A DNA stretch of 64,000 nucleotides from Arbacia lixula (GCA_963669155.1 OZ022589.1:11141465-11205464); one strand, 5' to 3'. Counted from the first letter of the stretch, positions 10,790 to 23,768 are shown. A program made the numbers and translations. The notes: generated by a model not told the origin, from the sequence alone.

Positions 10790-11730
10790 GCATATAGCTC
10801 TTAAGCTGATCAATATATATTTAGATAACAGAACGTTGCCCATAAAAATGGACTCTTTCGGATTTCTCCAAAACTCAATTATTTCTGAGCTGTTCACAGG
10901 CAGTGCTCTACGTCAGAGCTTGATACGTAAAACAGCCATCCAAATTCAACTTTTTAGGAAACAAGTCCTAACTCTGTAAGTAAACATGAATTCTTCCTGC
11001 TAACTATACGACTGGTTCGGGAACTATACACGCGACATTAGTGATTGAAAGAGAGATGTGAGTTTGATAGTGATGGAGAGAAGGGGGTAATTTATTTGGA
11101 AGGATACGTGGTAAAAAAAAAAGAATGAAGAAGCGACGAGAAATGAAAGAAGATAAGGGAGTGGTAGAGGAAGGAGGGACATAATCCGAAACAAACTGAG
11201 AAAGAGAGAGAGAGAGAGAGAGAGAAGAATGAGGGGCTATATAAAAGGGAGACGATAAGATATGTGCATGAGAGCAACCGTGTATTTGTATGAGGGTGGA
11301 GAGAGATAACGAGGGGGGGGGGGAGAGAGAAGGGGAGAGAGAGAGAGAGAGAGAGAGAGAAGGAAAGAGAGAAGGAGAGAGAGAGAGAGAGATAGAGAGA
11401 CCCAAGAGAGAGGAAGTAGCATAGACATAATAGTGATATAAGAAGAAAGAAAAATAGGAGGAAATAATAGGAGATAATCTTACCAAGAGAGAGAGACACA
11501 TATAATAGGAAAGGTTGAGCTTATTGTTATTCTCTTCTCAGTCTTTCCATTAAACTTCCGTCATAGCAATCCGACTCATATTCAGGAATCATTCACTCAT
11601 CCTCTCACTCCTTCCTCTCTCCGGCTCTCTTTCTCTTCTCTTTTCACTCAGAGCCGACAAGGCAGCTAGTACACTATATCACAAAGCAAACAACAGGAAA
11701 GTATCGAAACAAGGCGGAATTTTAAATGAC
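10790..11730. other. 3' flank of copy 3, (GA)n-rich
   Basis: No gene. (GA)n blocks lie at 11,203-11,226 and about 11,320-11,400. The segment is homologous to the 3' flank of copies 1, 4 and 5. The long Ser/Leu frames on the reverse strand are microsatellite artefacts. Confidence 0.8.
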
Positions 11731-11736
11731 TTTATT
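11731..11736 (-). promoter_or_regulatory. polyadenylation signal, copy 3
   Basis: AATAAA on the reverse strand (TTTATT here), about 190 nt beyond the stop codon. The same position is conserved in copies 4 and 5. Confidence 0.6.
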
Positions 11737-11924
11737 TATAACGCATAACGAAATGCAGAAAAATACAAAAAAAACATATCGCACAGCAAGTTTTTATCAA
11801 CAATATCACAAGCATGATACTTTGCTTCAACATTGCTCTTCAAAAAAGGAGAGAAAAAATGAGTCCATGTATAATTCGTGGCAAGAAGTGAGGTCCAAAG
11901 CCAAGTAAGTTCTTGTTTCACCCC

Positions 11925-13019
11925 TTAGACTGCGAGTTTTTCCAGCCTGGAGTCGAGGACGTGCGTCTTGTAGTGTCGTTTGAGGTTGCCGGACTGCGCG
12001 AAAGCCCTGCTGCATCCTTCATAGTGGCATCGGTAGGGCCGCTCACCGGTGTGCGTGCGACGGTGCTTGGTCAGCGTGGACAGGTCGCCGAACCGCTGGC
12101 CGCAGTGCAGGCAGCCGTACGGACGGTCGCCCGTGTGCGTGCGGAGGTGGGTACGGAGCGAGGTCCTCTGGGCGAACGACTTCGGGCACGATGGGCACTG
12201 GTACGGCCGCGCGCCCGTGTGCGTCCTCTGATGCGATGAGCGGTTGGACGCGCTGGTGAATTGCCTCGGGCAGAACCTGCAGGAATAGGGCAGACCCCGA
12301 TCAGCTGCCGGGAGGTTCGGGGCAGCGATGGTTGGAGAGGTCCGCTCATCCTCGCTACTTGATGATGGGGAAGGTCCAAGGTTGACGGAGAGACCGGCAG
12401 AACCGAGCCTGTCGACTGAGTGGCCCATAGACGATGACGGGGAACTTGCTGGAGATCTCATGTTCGAACCGTCCGAACACAGCGAGTTCGTGCCTGGAGA
12501 CCCAGGAGAAATCCATTGCTCGGAGTAGAAAGACGTCGATGACGATGATACAAGCCAGTTGACCACTGACGAGCGGCGAGATGCACTGGTGGTCGTCGTG
12601 CTTGGGGCACCAGTTCGCTGCTCACCAAGGCCTTCCTTCACACGCGTGTTACGAGCTTCCACAGGCGGGCACAGCGGACAGTTGGGGACGCCGCACTTGA
12701 AGAAAGTCGTTGTCGTCAGACCACGATGGCGATTCCAGATGACCGATGCGATGGCCTTGTTGAAATCTGGCTCCGATGTCTTGACGGTGATCGGCGACAG
12801 GGCGAATTCGAGGTTGAGTGACAGGAGCGACGACGCCGCCTGCAGACGGTCGATATCCACGGTATTGTAGAACGCCCTGAGTGAAGAAAAATGAGTAGAG
12901 ATCGTAAATACGATGAAAATAGAATAATCATGAAAATGATGCATTGCTGACTGGTGAAGATAAAATTTACTAGGAAAAGAAAAGTTTGTAATGTCCACGT
13001 GGAAGGAGCATACTTACAT
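11925..13019 (-). CDS. C2H2 zinc-finger protein, copy 3 (four fingers)
   Basis: CDS is the complement of 11925-12876 joined to 13018-13019, 317 residues. The ATG is split by the intron (AT before GTAAGT, G after TTCACTCAG). The 141-nt intron is a multiple of three and, downstream of the UAA created at the donor, has no in-frame stop, so an apparent upstream-extended frame exists. Four C2H2 fingers occupy about residues 198-306 with linkers TGARP, TGDRP and TGERP; the C-terminus is VLDSRLEKLAV. Compared with copy 2 it has small changes in the Ser-rich linker and none in finger Cys/His residues. It is a probable nuclear DNA-binding regulator, intact and with an intact promoter. Confidence 0.9.
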
Positions 13020-13119
13020 TATTAATGTTAACGGCGGGTTTTCCAGAAATCTGCGTGTAGCAATAAGATTCCTTGGATCTAGAGCTCGGAAGTTGAGTGT
13101 GCTGACTGCAAGAGATAAC

Positions 13120-13330
13120 ATGCGTATGTGAAATAAGTGAGCACGAGTTCTATTTAAAGCCGAGCTCTTCCTGCAGACCTGAAGTGGACAACAATGTCAT
13201 CTCCCTCCTTTACAAATCGGCGAGTCCATCAAAGCAATGACCATAACGGTTCAGGGACGCTTGGTCCATTGATAGAGAGGTGGGGTCAGCTTACCGCGCT
13301 CTAATTGGTCGAGAGTTTCTTTACGGCGGC
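13120..13330 (-). promoter_or_regulatory. promoter of zinc-finger copy 3
   Basis: Reverse-strand CCAAT box (ATTGG at 13304-13308 in CTAATTGGTCGAGAG), the conserved CTCCCTCCTTTACAAATCGG block near 13,200 and the TATA-like TATTTAAA at 13151-13158. The initiator region differs from copies 4 and 5 (no clear ACATTCTGC). Confidence 0.7.
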
Positions 13331-13334
13331 ATTC

Positions 13335-15340
13335 TCTGAAACAAACCAGCGTCTGGAAACGGTTGAACGAGCACTGGGAAACTATCTTCCGCACAACATA
13401 GATGGAAACTTGGCTTTTGCTATGGCGGCACATGACAGTTCCCAATTAGACGGTGATGAACAATGGCTTCAAAGGCAGTCTACCTGTAATAACCCTACCT
13501 ACCACTTAATCAACCGATATTGAATCTAAGTTATTCGCGGGCATAGATGATTCTGAGTTGTGTGGTTATCTATTGGAAGATATCACATCTTGCGTGGGAA
13601 AGAACTTCTTAAACCCACCAGTGCATCTTATACTATTTTAAGTTTACCATAATTAAAAACAATGACCAATGTGGATATATTATCTTTATCCCCAAGATTT
13701 TGCCAAGTTGGTCATAGCAAGAGACTATACCACTATCTATAACTACCACGGAACTATAGTTTATAGGTCTTGGTTGTGAAGTCGAAACAGTGTTGGAATA
13801 CTTCTATTGAAATTGTTAGACTAAAATGCATTGCTACCTATTGCTTTGTTTCTCTCTTTGATCATCGCAGTTTCAAACAGTCCCAGTCCCATATAAAATT
13901 CAACACAGTTTATCACACATGGGACTGAGTCCGGGGACTGAGTTAAGGAATATTTTGTTGCTATTGCTTTTATTTGATACTCTCGACCCTTTTTTTTTGC
14001 TCCTGTTGAAACTACTTAAATAATTCATATCAGGGATTAACATTTGCTGGGAAGCCATGATTATGATTTCATTTCTATTTACATTCTCCTGTACTCTCCA
14101 CATTCATATCAGTTATTGTATATTTCAACATATTACACTGTATTTACAAAAGTAATACCAACGCTATATATAGAAGTGCGGATAATGATATGGTATTGGA
14201 GATTTGTTTCATTATTTTCATTTGTTTGCAATAATATTTCTATCAATCATCCTTCCATGCATCCATATATCTTTCTTTTTATATATCTTTCCATCATCTA
14301 TCCATCTATGTATACTTGTATAACCATAGTGGTATATATCCATCTATAAAAATCTCCCTCTAAAAAAAACGGCTAGTCTCGGATATACCACTGCTATATA
14401 GCTTCGTTCATTGATAATTCTATTAATGGAATAGTTTTACCCCATCTACGGTACGCAAGCCCAATCTTTTGAAGGGAAAGTTTACCCATTAACCATGTCA
14501 ATTCTATTTAGAACTTAGAAATGGCTCTAAAATGACAGATTTTGGTTGAGAAAATACCAGACGAAGCCCGTCTTACTTTCCAGTTTCAGTCACCAAAGCG
14601 TACGCCGAGAAAACTTACGAGAAAACTGTGACGTCACATACGAACACATTAAACCTCTACGCCCATTGGTTCCATTCTGTACTCTCTCGTGCCGTAATAC
14701 ATGTATTGATAAACGTATAAATATAAAATCCTAATTTCTAGACTGCTATTACAAAAAATAAAAACATATTTAATGAGATATTTTTATCATTCGTTAATAT
14801 TTGTTTACCTTCAAAATATCGAATTTTCTTTCCTTTGTAACGACAATCCAACAGCAAATCGGAAGAATAGGCCATTTTCGTTATGTATGAAGATTTTATT
14901 CACTTCGTTTAAACAATACGTTACCAATGGTAACCGCAAAGCTTGTCAGAGTAGCAACAACTAATAGATTCAGAGTGCGTTACATCCGTTGAAACTGAAT
15001 CCCGATATACAGGTGGATGTAATAACGCGTCACCAGACAGTTAGGGGGGAAAGTTGTGAATACAATAATGGCTTATTCTTTCTGAGCGCTACACTTATCA
15101 TTCAGACCATAATTCTGCTCTACATCGCCATACCTTACCACGATCTAATTCTGCCGAATTATATTTCTGAGCACACTCAAAAGAGATTTACATTTGCAAA
15201 TTTCGTAGTTAATCGAGTAGCAACAACTGATAGATTCAGAGTGCGTTCCATCCGTTGAAACTGAATCAATGAAAATGAAAACTACTTTATACCTCACTTG
15301 TATTTTGGAAAATGAAAGAAACGACCACTGCTGAGTACCA
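13335..15340. other. upstream flank of copy 3, repeated in unit 2
   Basis: No gene is supported. It is nearly the same as 19,413-21,430. A direct repeat of about 50 bp (GCAACAACTAATAGATTCAG onward) occurs at about 14,952-15,001 and 15,219-15,268, and again in unit 2 (about 21,043 and 21,310). A GGGAAAGTTTACCCATTAACC motif near 14,474 looks like the end of another MITE. Confidence 0.7.
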
Positions 15341-15344
15341 ACTT

Positions 15345-16450
15345 CAAAAGAAGCGACAAGTGCTGTGTCGTTGCCAGGTCTTCGCCCTTGTATGTTAGGG
15401 ATAGATGTTGCCGCTATTCAAAGGAAACGTTTAGTTCAAGTGTGGATTAAAGCTATCCATACCCCGCTTGAAAGAAAACGACTTGATCATAGTCCTCCAC
15501 ACTTTTGTTTTGAGTCGTGGGAAAACTCGCGCATCTGACCCAAGAACCTTGAGGTCTTTAGCTTTAATAGTTTCTTACGATTCTTATAGGTCATATCGGA
15601 TTACATAACAAGAAACATGTACTTCGTCTGAGGCTTCCCCAATTCTTCATCGGGCTTTTATTACGGGTCTGACGATGGGGAAGGATAGAAGGGGTGCTGA
15701 AGAAACTGGGCTTCTATGCGTAACACCGAGTATTCCGTTATAGTGTAACCATGAGTCATAGCCTAGGGCCAGGTTTCCACAATTGCGTTGATTTTGGATT
15801 GTTTTCATTATCTGGCCGAAAGAATAAATAAAGGCTGAGCAAAACAAAATACATCTCACTCCATTCATTGAATAGAAAATGAAAACTATTAACCTTAATT
15901 TGAATATCGAACATGCTACTGAGAAGGTAATTAATACGTGATAACGTGTAACCAAGATACATAATATCACTATGCCAGACGTTCAAATCTATTCTACTTA
16001 ATCTGTAAATCTATCATATCAAGAACTCCGCAGAAAACCGTCCATATTTTTATTTTATCAAGATATTTTCAGATCCACAAGGGTGTTTGCTGCCACGTGT
16101 GTACGCTATATTTCGCTGATATTTAGGCCTTTTAGGATTCGTTTTGTTGAACAAAGTATTTCCTGCTTATTCACTTAAACGTTTAAATCACGGAACCATT
16201 TTGTAACATCTTAAAGATTCGGTCGACCCCGCCCCTTTGTCTTACGGCATCCGGAGGCGCTACCGGCGAGCACGTCTGGGTAACAATGGCTTCAAAAACT
16301 CCGACGTGACGTTTTGATGTCCACCGGTGAAGAGCTCAACTTCGTCTTGTTTGAACCTGAACCTTAAGAAATCCTTGATAATCTGTGGTGGGAAAGGCCG
16401 CGTTAAAAGTGAGCCTGTGTCTGGGCGGTATATCCGTCAGAAATATGAGT
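15345..16450 (-). repeat. dispersed repeat family B, copy c
   Basis: Reverse orientation relative to copy a. The MSLPGLRP-type frame is interrupted by TGA. The inverse of CGTCACGTCGGAG is at about 16,300. Confidence 0.65.
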
Positions 16451-16556
16451 AAAATTACTCTGTCCGCCATGTTAATTCTACATCGTTTCAGAAGACAATC
16501 GAATATATCGTCGATGTAACGCTGGGCACGTTGGTTCTCATCACGCCCCCTACACA

Positions 16557-16701
<145 letters not shown>

Positions 16702-17237
16702 AAACCACCCCTCGCTACGCGCTTTATAGCAGCTGTTATATACAGCAGCTGTTATACCTGACTTGTATTTCCCTCTCTTCAAAGGTAAGGGTTGTGGTAA
16801 GTAACACGGGACTTCAACAAATGGAGTGTCGTTTTGCCAGACCATACGAGCCTTTCATGTTTGACTTGATACCAGAAATAAACCCACACGTTACCAATAA
16901 AAATGTACTTTCTCGGACTTCTCCAAAACTCGATTAATTCTGAGCTGTTCACAGGCAGTGCTCTACGTCAGAGCTTGATACGTAAAACAGCCATCCAAAT
17001 TCAACTTTCTAGAAAACAAGTCCTAACTCTGTGAGTTAACATAAATTCTTCCTGTTAACTATACGACTGGTTCGGGAACTATACACACGACATTAGTGAT
17101 TGACAGAGAGGTGTGAGGTTGATAGTGATGGAGAGAAGGAGGTAATTTATTTGGAAGGATATGCGATAAAAAGATGAAGAAGCGACGAGAAATGAAAGAA
17201 GACAAGGGAGTGGTAGAGGAAGGAGAGAAATGACCCG

Positions 17238-17239
<2 letters not shown>

Positions 17240-17294
<55 letters not shown>

Positions 17295-17510
17295 AGAGGG
17301 GAGAGAGAGAGAGAAAAAGAATGAGGGGCGATATTAAAGAGAGACAATGAGAAATGTGAGAGCAAGCGTGTATTTGTATGAGGGTGTACAGAGATAACGA
17401 GAGAGAAATAGAAGAGAGAGAGAGATGGAAAATGAATGAGAAAGGGAAAGAAAGAGAGAAGGGGAGAGAGGGAGGGAGCCCCCAGAGAGAAGAAGTGGCA
17501 TAGACATAAT
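17240..17510. repeat. (GA)n and poly-G tracts
   Basis: (GA)n at about 17,240-17,285 followed by a G run and further GA-rich sequence, in the 3' flank of copy 4. Non-coding. Confidence 0.9.
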
Positions 17511-17832
17511 ATAGTGATAGAAGAATGTGAAGAAGAAAGAAAACTAGAGGAGAATGATAGGAGACAATCTTACTCAAGAGAGAGACACATAAAAGTTGAG
17601 CTTATTGTTATTCTCTTCTCAGTCTTTCCATCAAACTGTTTTCCTCCCGACACATCGATCAGACTCATATTCAGGACTCATCGCACTCATTCACCCATCC
17701 TCTCACTCATTTATCTTTCCATCTTTCTTTCTCCTCTCTTTTCTCCTCACTCACAGCAAATAAGACAGCTTTTGCTATATCGCAAAGCAAACAGCAGAAG
17801 AGTATTGAAACAAGGCTGAAATTTTAAACGAC

Positions 17833-17838
17833 TTTATT
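17833..17838 (-). promoter_or_regulatory. polyadenylation signal, copy 4
   Basis: Reverse-strand AATAAA about 170 nt after the stop codon, in the conserved AAATGACTTTATTTATAACG-like context (here AAACGACTTTATTTATAACG). Confidence 0.6.
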
Positions 17839-18005
17839 TATAACGAAATGCAGAGAAATACAAGTTTTTATCAACAATATCACAAGCATGATATGAATTT
17901 CAATACTAGAGATGCGCAGGCGATATGGAATGCTTCAACATTGCTCTTATCATTATTGATGGCAAGAAGTGAGGTCCAAAGACAAGTAAGTTCTTGTTTC
18001 ACCCT

Positions 18006-19100
18006 TTAGACTGCGAGTTTTTCCAGTCTGGTGTCGAGAACGTGCGTCTTGTAGTGTCGTTTGAGGTTGCCGGACTGCGCGAAAGCCCTGCTGCATCCTT
18101 CGTAGTGGCATCGGTAGGGCCGCTCACCGGTGTGCGTGCGACGGTGCTTGGTCAGCGTGGACAGGTCGCCGAACCGCTGGCCGCAGTGCAGGCAGCCGTA
18201 CGGACGGTCACCCGTGTGCGTGCGGAGGTGGGTACGGAGCGAGGTCCTCTGGGCGAACGACTTCGGGCACGATGGGCACTGGTACGGCCGTGCGCCCGTG
18301 TGCGTCCTCTGATGCGACGAGCGGTTGGACGCGCTGGTGAATTGCCTCGGGCAGAACCTGCAGGAGTAGGGCAGACCCCGATCAGCTGCCGGGAGGTTCA
18401 GGGCAGCGATGGTTGGAGAGGTCCGCTTATCCTCGCTATTTGATGATGGGGAATGTCCAAGGTTGACGAAGAGACCGGCAGAAGCGAGCCGGTCGACTGA
18501 GTGGCCCATAGACGATGACGGGGAACTTGCTGGAGATATCATGTTCGAACCGTCCGAACAAAGCGAGTTCGTGCCTGGCGACCCAGGAGAAATCCATTGC
18601 TTGGAGTAGGAAGACGTCGATGACGATGACACAAGCCAGTTGACCACTGACGAGCGGCGAGATGCACTGGTGGTCGTCGTGCTTAGGGCACCAGTTCGCT
18701 GCTCACCAAGGCCTTCCTTCACACGCGTGTTACGAGCTTCCACAGGCGGGCACAGCGGACAGTTGGGGACGCCGCACTTGAAGAAAGTTGTTGTCGCCAG
18801 ACCACGATGGCGATTCCAGATGACAGATGCGATGGCCTTGTTGAAATCTGGCTCCGATGTCTTGACGGTGATCGGTGACAGGGCGAATTCGAGGTTGAGT
18901 GACAGGAGCGAAGACGCCGCCTGCAGACGGTCGTTGTCCATTGGATTGTAGAACGCCCTGAGTGAAGAAAAAGGAGAAGAGATTGTAAATACCATGAAGA
19001 TAGAATAATCATGAAAATGATGCATTGCTGACTGGTGAATATTAAATATACTAGGAATAGAAAAGTTTGTTATTTCTACGTGGAAGGAGCATACATACAT
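18006..19100 (-). CDS. C2H2 zinc-finger protein, copy 4 (four fingers)
   Basis: CDS is the complement of 18006-18957 joined to 19099-19100, 317 residues. The spliced start gives MAFYNPMDNDRLQ, with VDI changed to MDN. The donor is GTATGT instead of GTAAGT, so the unspliced RNA reads AUG UAU GUA and stays open through the 141-nt intron into exon 2. A retained-intron protein would carry 47 extra residues after its Met. Four fingers lie at about 198-306 with all Cys and His ligands present; the C-terminus is VLDTRLEKLAV. The Ser-rich linker has several changes from copies 3 and 5 (for example LFVNLGHSPSSNSEDK), the most diverged of the intact copies. Probable nuclear DNA-binding regulator. Confidence 0.9.
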   Translation of the reverse strand: MYVCSFHVEITNFSIPSIFNIHQSAMHHFHDYSIFMVFTISSPFSSLRAFYNPMDNDRLQAASSLLSLNLEFALSPITVKTSEPDFNKAIASVIWNRHRGLATTTFFKCGVPNCPLCPPVEARNTRVKEGLGEQRTGALSTTTTSASRRSSVVNWLVSSSSTSSYSKQWISPGSPGTNSLCSDGSNMISPASSPSSSMGHSVDRLASAGLFVNLGHSPSSNSEDKRTSPTIAALNLPAADRGLPYSCRFCPRQFTSASNRSSHQRTHTGARPYQCPSCPKSFAQRTSLRTHLRTHTGDRPYGCLHCGQRFGDLSTLTKHRRTHTGERPYRCHYEGCSRAFAQSGNLKRHYKTHVLDTRLEKLAV

Positions 19101-19204
19101 TATCAATGTTAACGGCGGGTTTTCCAGAAATCTGCGAGTAGCAATAAGATTCCTTGGATCTAGAGCTCGGAAGGTGAGTGTGCTGACTGCAAGAAGATGA
19201 CGTG

Positions 19205-19413
19205 CAGAATGTCAAATTAGCTAGCGGGACTTCTATTTAAAGCCGAGCTCTTCCTGCAGACCTGAGGTGGACAACAATGTCATCTCCCTCCTTTACAAAT
19301 CGGCGAGTCCATCAAAGCAATGACCATAACGGTTCAGGGACGCTTGGTCCATTGATAGAGAGGTGGGGTCAGCTTACCGCGCTCTTATTGGTCGAGAGTT
19401 TCTTTACGGCGGC
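19205..19413 (-). promoter_or_regulatory. promoter of zinc-finger copy 4
   Basis: Reverse-strand CCAAT box (ATTGG at 19387-19391), the conserved TCCCTCCTTTACAAATCGGC block near 19,285, TATA-like TATTTAAA at 19234-19241 and an initiator-like GACATTCTGC near 19,210. Confidence 0.7.
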
Positions 19414-21434
19414 ATTCTCTGAAACAAACCAGCGTCTGGAAACGGTTGAACGAGCACTGGGAAACTATCTTCCGCACAACATAGATGGAAACTTGGCTTT
19501 TGTTATGGCGGTACATGACAATTCCCAATTAAACGGTGATGAACAATGGCTTCAAAGGCAGTCTACCTGTAATAACCCTACCTACCACTTAATCAACCGA
19601 TATTGAATCTAAGTTATTCGCGGGCATAGATGATTCTGAGAGGTGTGGTTATCTATTGGAAGATATCACATCTTGCGTGGGAAAGAACTTCTTAAACCCA
19701 CCAGTGCATCTTATACTATTTTAAGTTTACCATAATTAAAAACAATGACCAATGTGGATATATTATCATCCCCAAGATTTTGCCAAGTTGGTCATAGCAA
19801 GAGACTATACCACTATATATACCGGAACTATAGTTTATAGCTCATGGTTGTGATGTCGAAACAGTGTTGGAATACTTCTATTGAAATTATTAGACTAAAA
19901 TTCAATGCTACCTATTGCTTTGTTTCTCTCTTTGATCATCGCAGTTTCAAACAGTCCCAGTCCCATATAAAATTCAACACAGCTTATCACACATGGGACT
20001 GAGTCCGGGGACTGAGTTAAGGAATATTTTGTTGCTATTGCTTTTATTTGATACTCTCAATACCTTTTTGCTCCTGTTGAAACTACTTAAATAATTTATA
20101 TCAGGGATTAACAATTGCTGGGAAGCCATGATTATGATTTCATTTCTGTTTACATTCTCCTGTACTCTCCACATTCATATCAGTTATTGTATATTTCAAC
20201 ATATTACACTGTATTTACAAAACTAATACCATCGCTTTATAGAAGTGCAAGAAAATGATATGGTATTGGAGATTTGTTTCATTATTTTCATTTGTTTGCA
20301 ATCATATTTCTATCAATTATCCTTCCATGCATCCATATATCTTTCTTTTTATATATCTTTCCATCATCTATCCATCTATGTATACTTGTATAACCATAGT
20401 GGTATGCATCCATCTATACAAATCTCCCTCTAAAAAAATCGGCTAGTCTCGGATATATTACTGCTGTATCATGTATATAGCTTCGTACATTGATCATTCT
20501 ATTGATGAAATAGTTTTACCCCATGTACGGCACGCAAACCCAATCTTTTAAACGGAAAGTTTACCCATTAACCATGTCAATTCTATTTAGAACTTAATTC
20601 AACATAATTAGAAATGGCTCTAAAAAGACAGATTTTGGTTGAGAAAATACCAGACGAAGCCCGTCTTACTTTCCAGTTTCAGTCGCCAAAGCGTACGCCG
20701 AGAAAACTTACGAGAAAACTGTGACGTCACATACGAACACATTAAACCTCTACGCCCATTGGTTCCATTCTGTACTCTCTCGTGCCGTAATACATGTATT
20801 GATAAACGTATAAATATAAAATCCTAATTTCTAGACTGCTATTACAAAAAATAAAAACATATTTAATAAGATATCTTATCATTCGTTAATATTTGTTTAC
20901 CTTCAAAATATCGAATTATCTTTCCTTTGTAACGACAATCCAATAGCAAATCGGAAGAATAGGCCATTTTCGTTATGTATGAAGATTTTATTCACTTCGT
21001 TTAAACAATACGTTACCAATGGTAACCGCAAAGCTTGTCAGAGTAGCAACAACTAATAGATTCAGAGTGCGTTACAACCGTTGAAACTGAATCCCGAAAT
21101 ACAGGTGGATGTAATAACGCGGCACCAGACAGTTAGGGGGGAAAGTTGTGAATACAATAATGGCTTATTCTTTCTGAGCGCTACACTTATCATTCAGACC
21201 ATAATTCTGCTCTACATCTCCATACTTTACCACGATCTAATTCTGCCGAATTATATTTCTGAGCACACTTAAAAGAGATTTACATTTGCAAATTTCGTAG
21301 TTAATCGAGTAGCAACAACTGATAGATTCAGAGTGCGTTCCATCCGTTGAAACTGAATCAATGAAAATGAAAACTACTTTATTCCTCACTTGTATCTTGG
21401 CAAATGAAAGAAACGACCACTGCTGAGTACCAAC

Positions 21435-22560
21435 TTCAAAAGAAGCGACAAGTGCTGTGTCGTTGCCAGGTCTTCGCCCTTGTATGTTAGGGATAGATGT
21501 TGCCGCTATTCAAAGGAAACGTTTAGTTCAAGTGCGGATTAAAGCTACCCATACCCCGCTTGAAAGAAAACGACTTGATCGTAGTCCTCCAGACTTTTGT
21601 TTTGAGTCGTGGGAAAACTCGCGCATCTCACCCAAGAAACTTGAGGTCTTTAGCTTTAATAGATTCTTACGATTCTTATAGGTCATATCGGATTACATAA
21701 CAAGAAACATGTACTTCGTCTGAGGCTTCCCCAATTCTTCATCAGGCTTTTATTACGGATCTGACGATGGGGAAGGGTAGAAGGGGGTGCTGAAGAAACT
21801 GGGCTTCTATGCGTAACATGTAACCATGAGTCATAGCCTAGGGCCAGGTTTTCCACCATTGCGTTTATTTTGGATTGTTTTCATTACCTGACCGAAAGAA
21901 TAAATAAAGGCTGAGCAAAACAAAATACATCTCACTCCAATCATTGAGTAGAAAATGAAAACTATTAACCTTCATTTAAATATCGAAAATGCTACTGAGA
22001 AGGTAATTAATTCATGATAACGTGTCACAAAGATACATAATATCACTATGCCAGACATTCAAGTCTATTCTACTTAATCTATAGCCTATCATATCAAGAA
22101 CTCCGCGGAAAACCGTCCACATTTTTATATTATATTTATATTTTATATTTTATATTTAGATATTTTCAGATCGACAAGGGTGTTTGCTGCCACGTGTGTA
22201 CGCTATATTTCGCTGATATTTAGGCCTTTTAGAATTCGTTTTGTTGAACAAAGTATTTTCTGCTTATTCACTTAAACGTCTAAACCACGGAACCATTTTA
22301 TAACATCTTAAAGATTCGGTCGACCCCGCCCCTTTGTCTTACGGCATCCGGAGGCGATACCGGCGAGCCCGTCTGGGTAACAATGGCTTCAAAAACTCCG
22401 ACGTGACGTTTTGATGTCCACTGGTGAAGAGCTCAACTTCGTCTTGTTTGAACCTGAACCTTAAGAAATCCTTGATAATCTGTGGTGAGAAAGGCCGCGT
22501 TGAAAGTGAGCCTGTGTCTGGGCGGTATATCCGTCAGAAGTATGAGTAAAATTACTCTGT
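21435..22560 (-). repeat. dispersed repeat family B, copy d
   Basis: Reverse orientation. The MSLPGLRPCMLGIDV frame is at 21457-21681. Near 22,130-22,160 there is a local TATATTTTATATT expansion absent from the other copies. Confidence 0.65.
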
Positions 22561-22652
22561 CCGCCACGTTCCTTCTACATCCTTTCAGAAGACAATTGAA
22601 TATATCGTCGATATAACGATGGGCACGTTGGTTCTCATCACGCCCCCACCCC

Positions 22653-22659
22653 CTACACA

Positions 22660-22711
<52 letters not shown>

Positions 22712-22745
22712 TACACACATACACACACATACACACTCACACAAA
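22653..22745. repeat. (CA)n microsatellite
   Basis: Interrupted (CA)n homologous in position to those at 10,627 and 16,559. Confidence 0.95.
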
Positions 22746-23324
22746 AACACCACCCCTCGCTACACAGGTTTTTAATAACTAGGAAAATGTTGCCTTCTCA
22801 AGAAAAGTGGACAAGATAAAATATATTCACCTGTTCACAAATGAGTTTTGCATATAGCTCTTAAGCTGATCAATATATTTAGATAACAGAACGTTACCCA
22901 TAAAAATGTACTCTTTCGGATTTCTCCAAAACTCGGTTAATTCTGAGCTGTTCACAGGCAGTGCTTTACGTCAGAGCTTGATACGTAAAACAGCCATCCA
23001 AATTCAACTTTTTAGGAAACAAGTCCCAACTCTGTAAGTAAACATGAATTCTTCCTGCTAACTATACGACTGGTTCGAGAACTATACTCGCGACATTAGT
23101 GATTGACAGAGAGGTGTGAGTTTGATAGTGATGGAGAGAAAGGGGTAATTTATTTGAAAGAAGACAGAAGATAAGGGAGTAGTCGAGGAAGGAGAGACAT
23201 AATCCGAAACAAATGAGAGAATGGGAGAAAAAAGAATGAGAGGCTATATAAAATAGAGACAATGAGATATATTAGAGCAACCGTGTATTTGTATGAGGGT
23301 CAAGAGAGATAACGAGAGAGATAT

Positions 23325-23361
23325 AGAAGAGAGAGAAGGGAAGAGAAAAGGAGAGAGAGGG

Positions 23362-23394
<33 letters not shown>

Positions 23395-23395
23395 G

Positions 23396-23430
<35 letters not shown>

Positions 23431-23435
23431 CCCAA
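23325..23435. repeat. (GA)n microsatellite
   Basis: GA-rich array with GAGG interruptions, in the 3' flank of copy 5. Confidence 0.9.
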
Positions 23436-23768
23436 GAGAGAAGAAATATAGTGATATAAGAAGAAAGAAAAATAGGAGGAAACAATAGGAGATAGTCTTA
23501 TCAATAGAGAGACACATATAATAGGAAAAGTTGAGCTTATTGTTATTCTCCTCTCAGTCTTTCCATCAAACTGTTTTCCTTCCGTCACATCGATCCGACT
23601 CAATTTCAGGAATCATCGCACTCAATCACTCAACCTCTCGATCACTCCTTCCTCTCTCCGGCTCTCTTTCTCTTCTCTTTTCACTCAGAGCCGACAAGGC
23701 AGCCAGTACACTATATCACAAAGCAAACAACAGGAAAGTATTGAAACAAGGCTGAAATTTTAAATGAC

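Larger units (their letters stand above)
9190..15340 (-). repeat. segmental duplication unit 1 (carries copy 3)
   Basis: About 6 kb unit, in order on the + strand: flank, repeat B (reverse), (CA)n, 3' flank with (GA)n, zinc-finger gene (-), promoter, upstream flank. The same order repeats from about 15,340 and about 21,430. Corresponding gene ends are offset by 6,081 bp (copy 3 to 4) and 5,947 bp (copy 4 to 5). Confidence 0.85.

Noticed and set aside
11913-12239. Open frame antisense to the zinc fingers (MFHPLDCEFFQPGVEDVR), present in several copies
   Set aside because: It is the shadow of a GC-rich, strongly conserved coding region on the other strand; its conservation follows from the finger codons.
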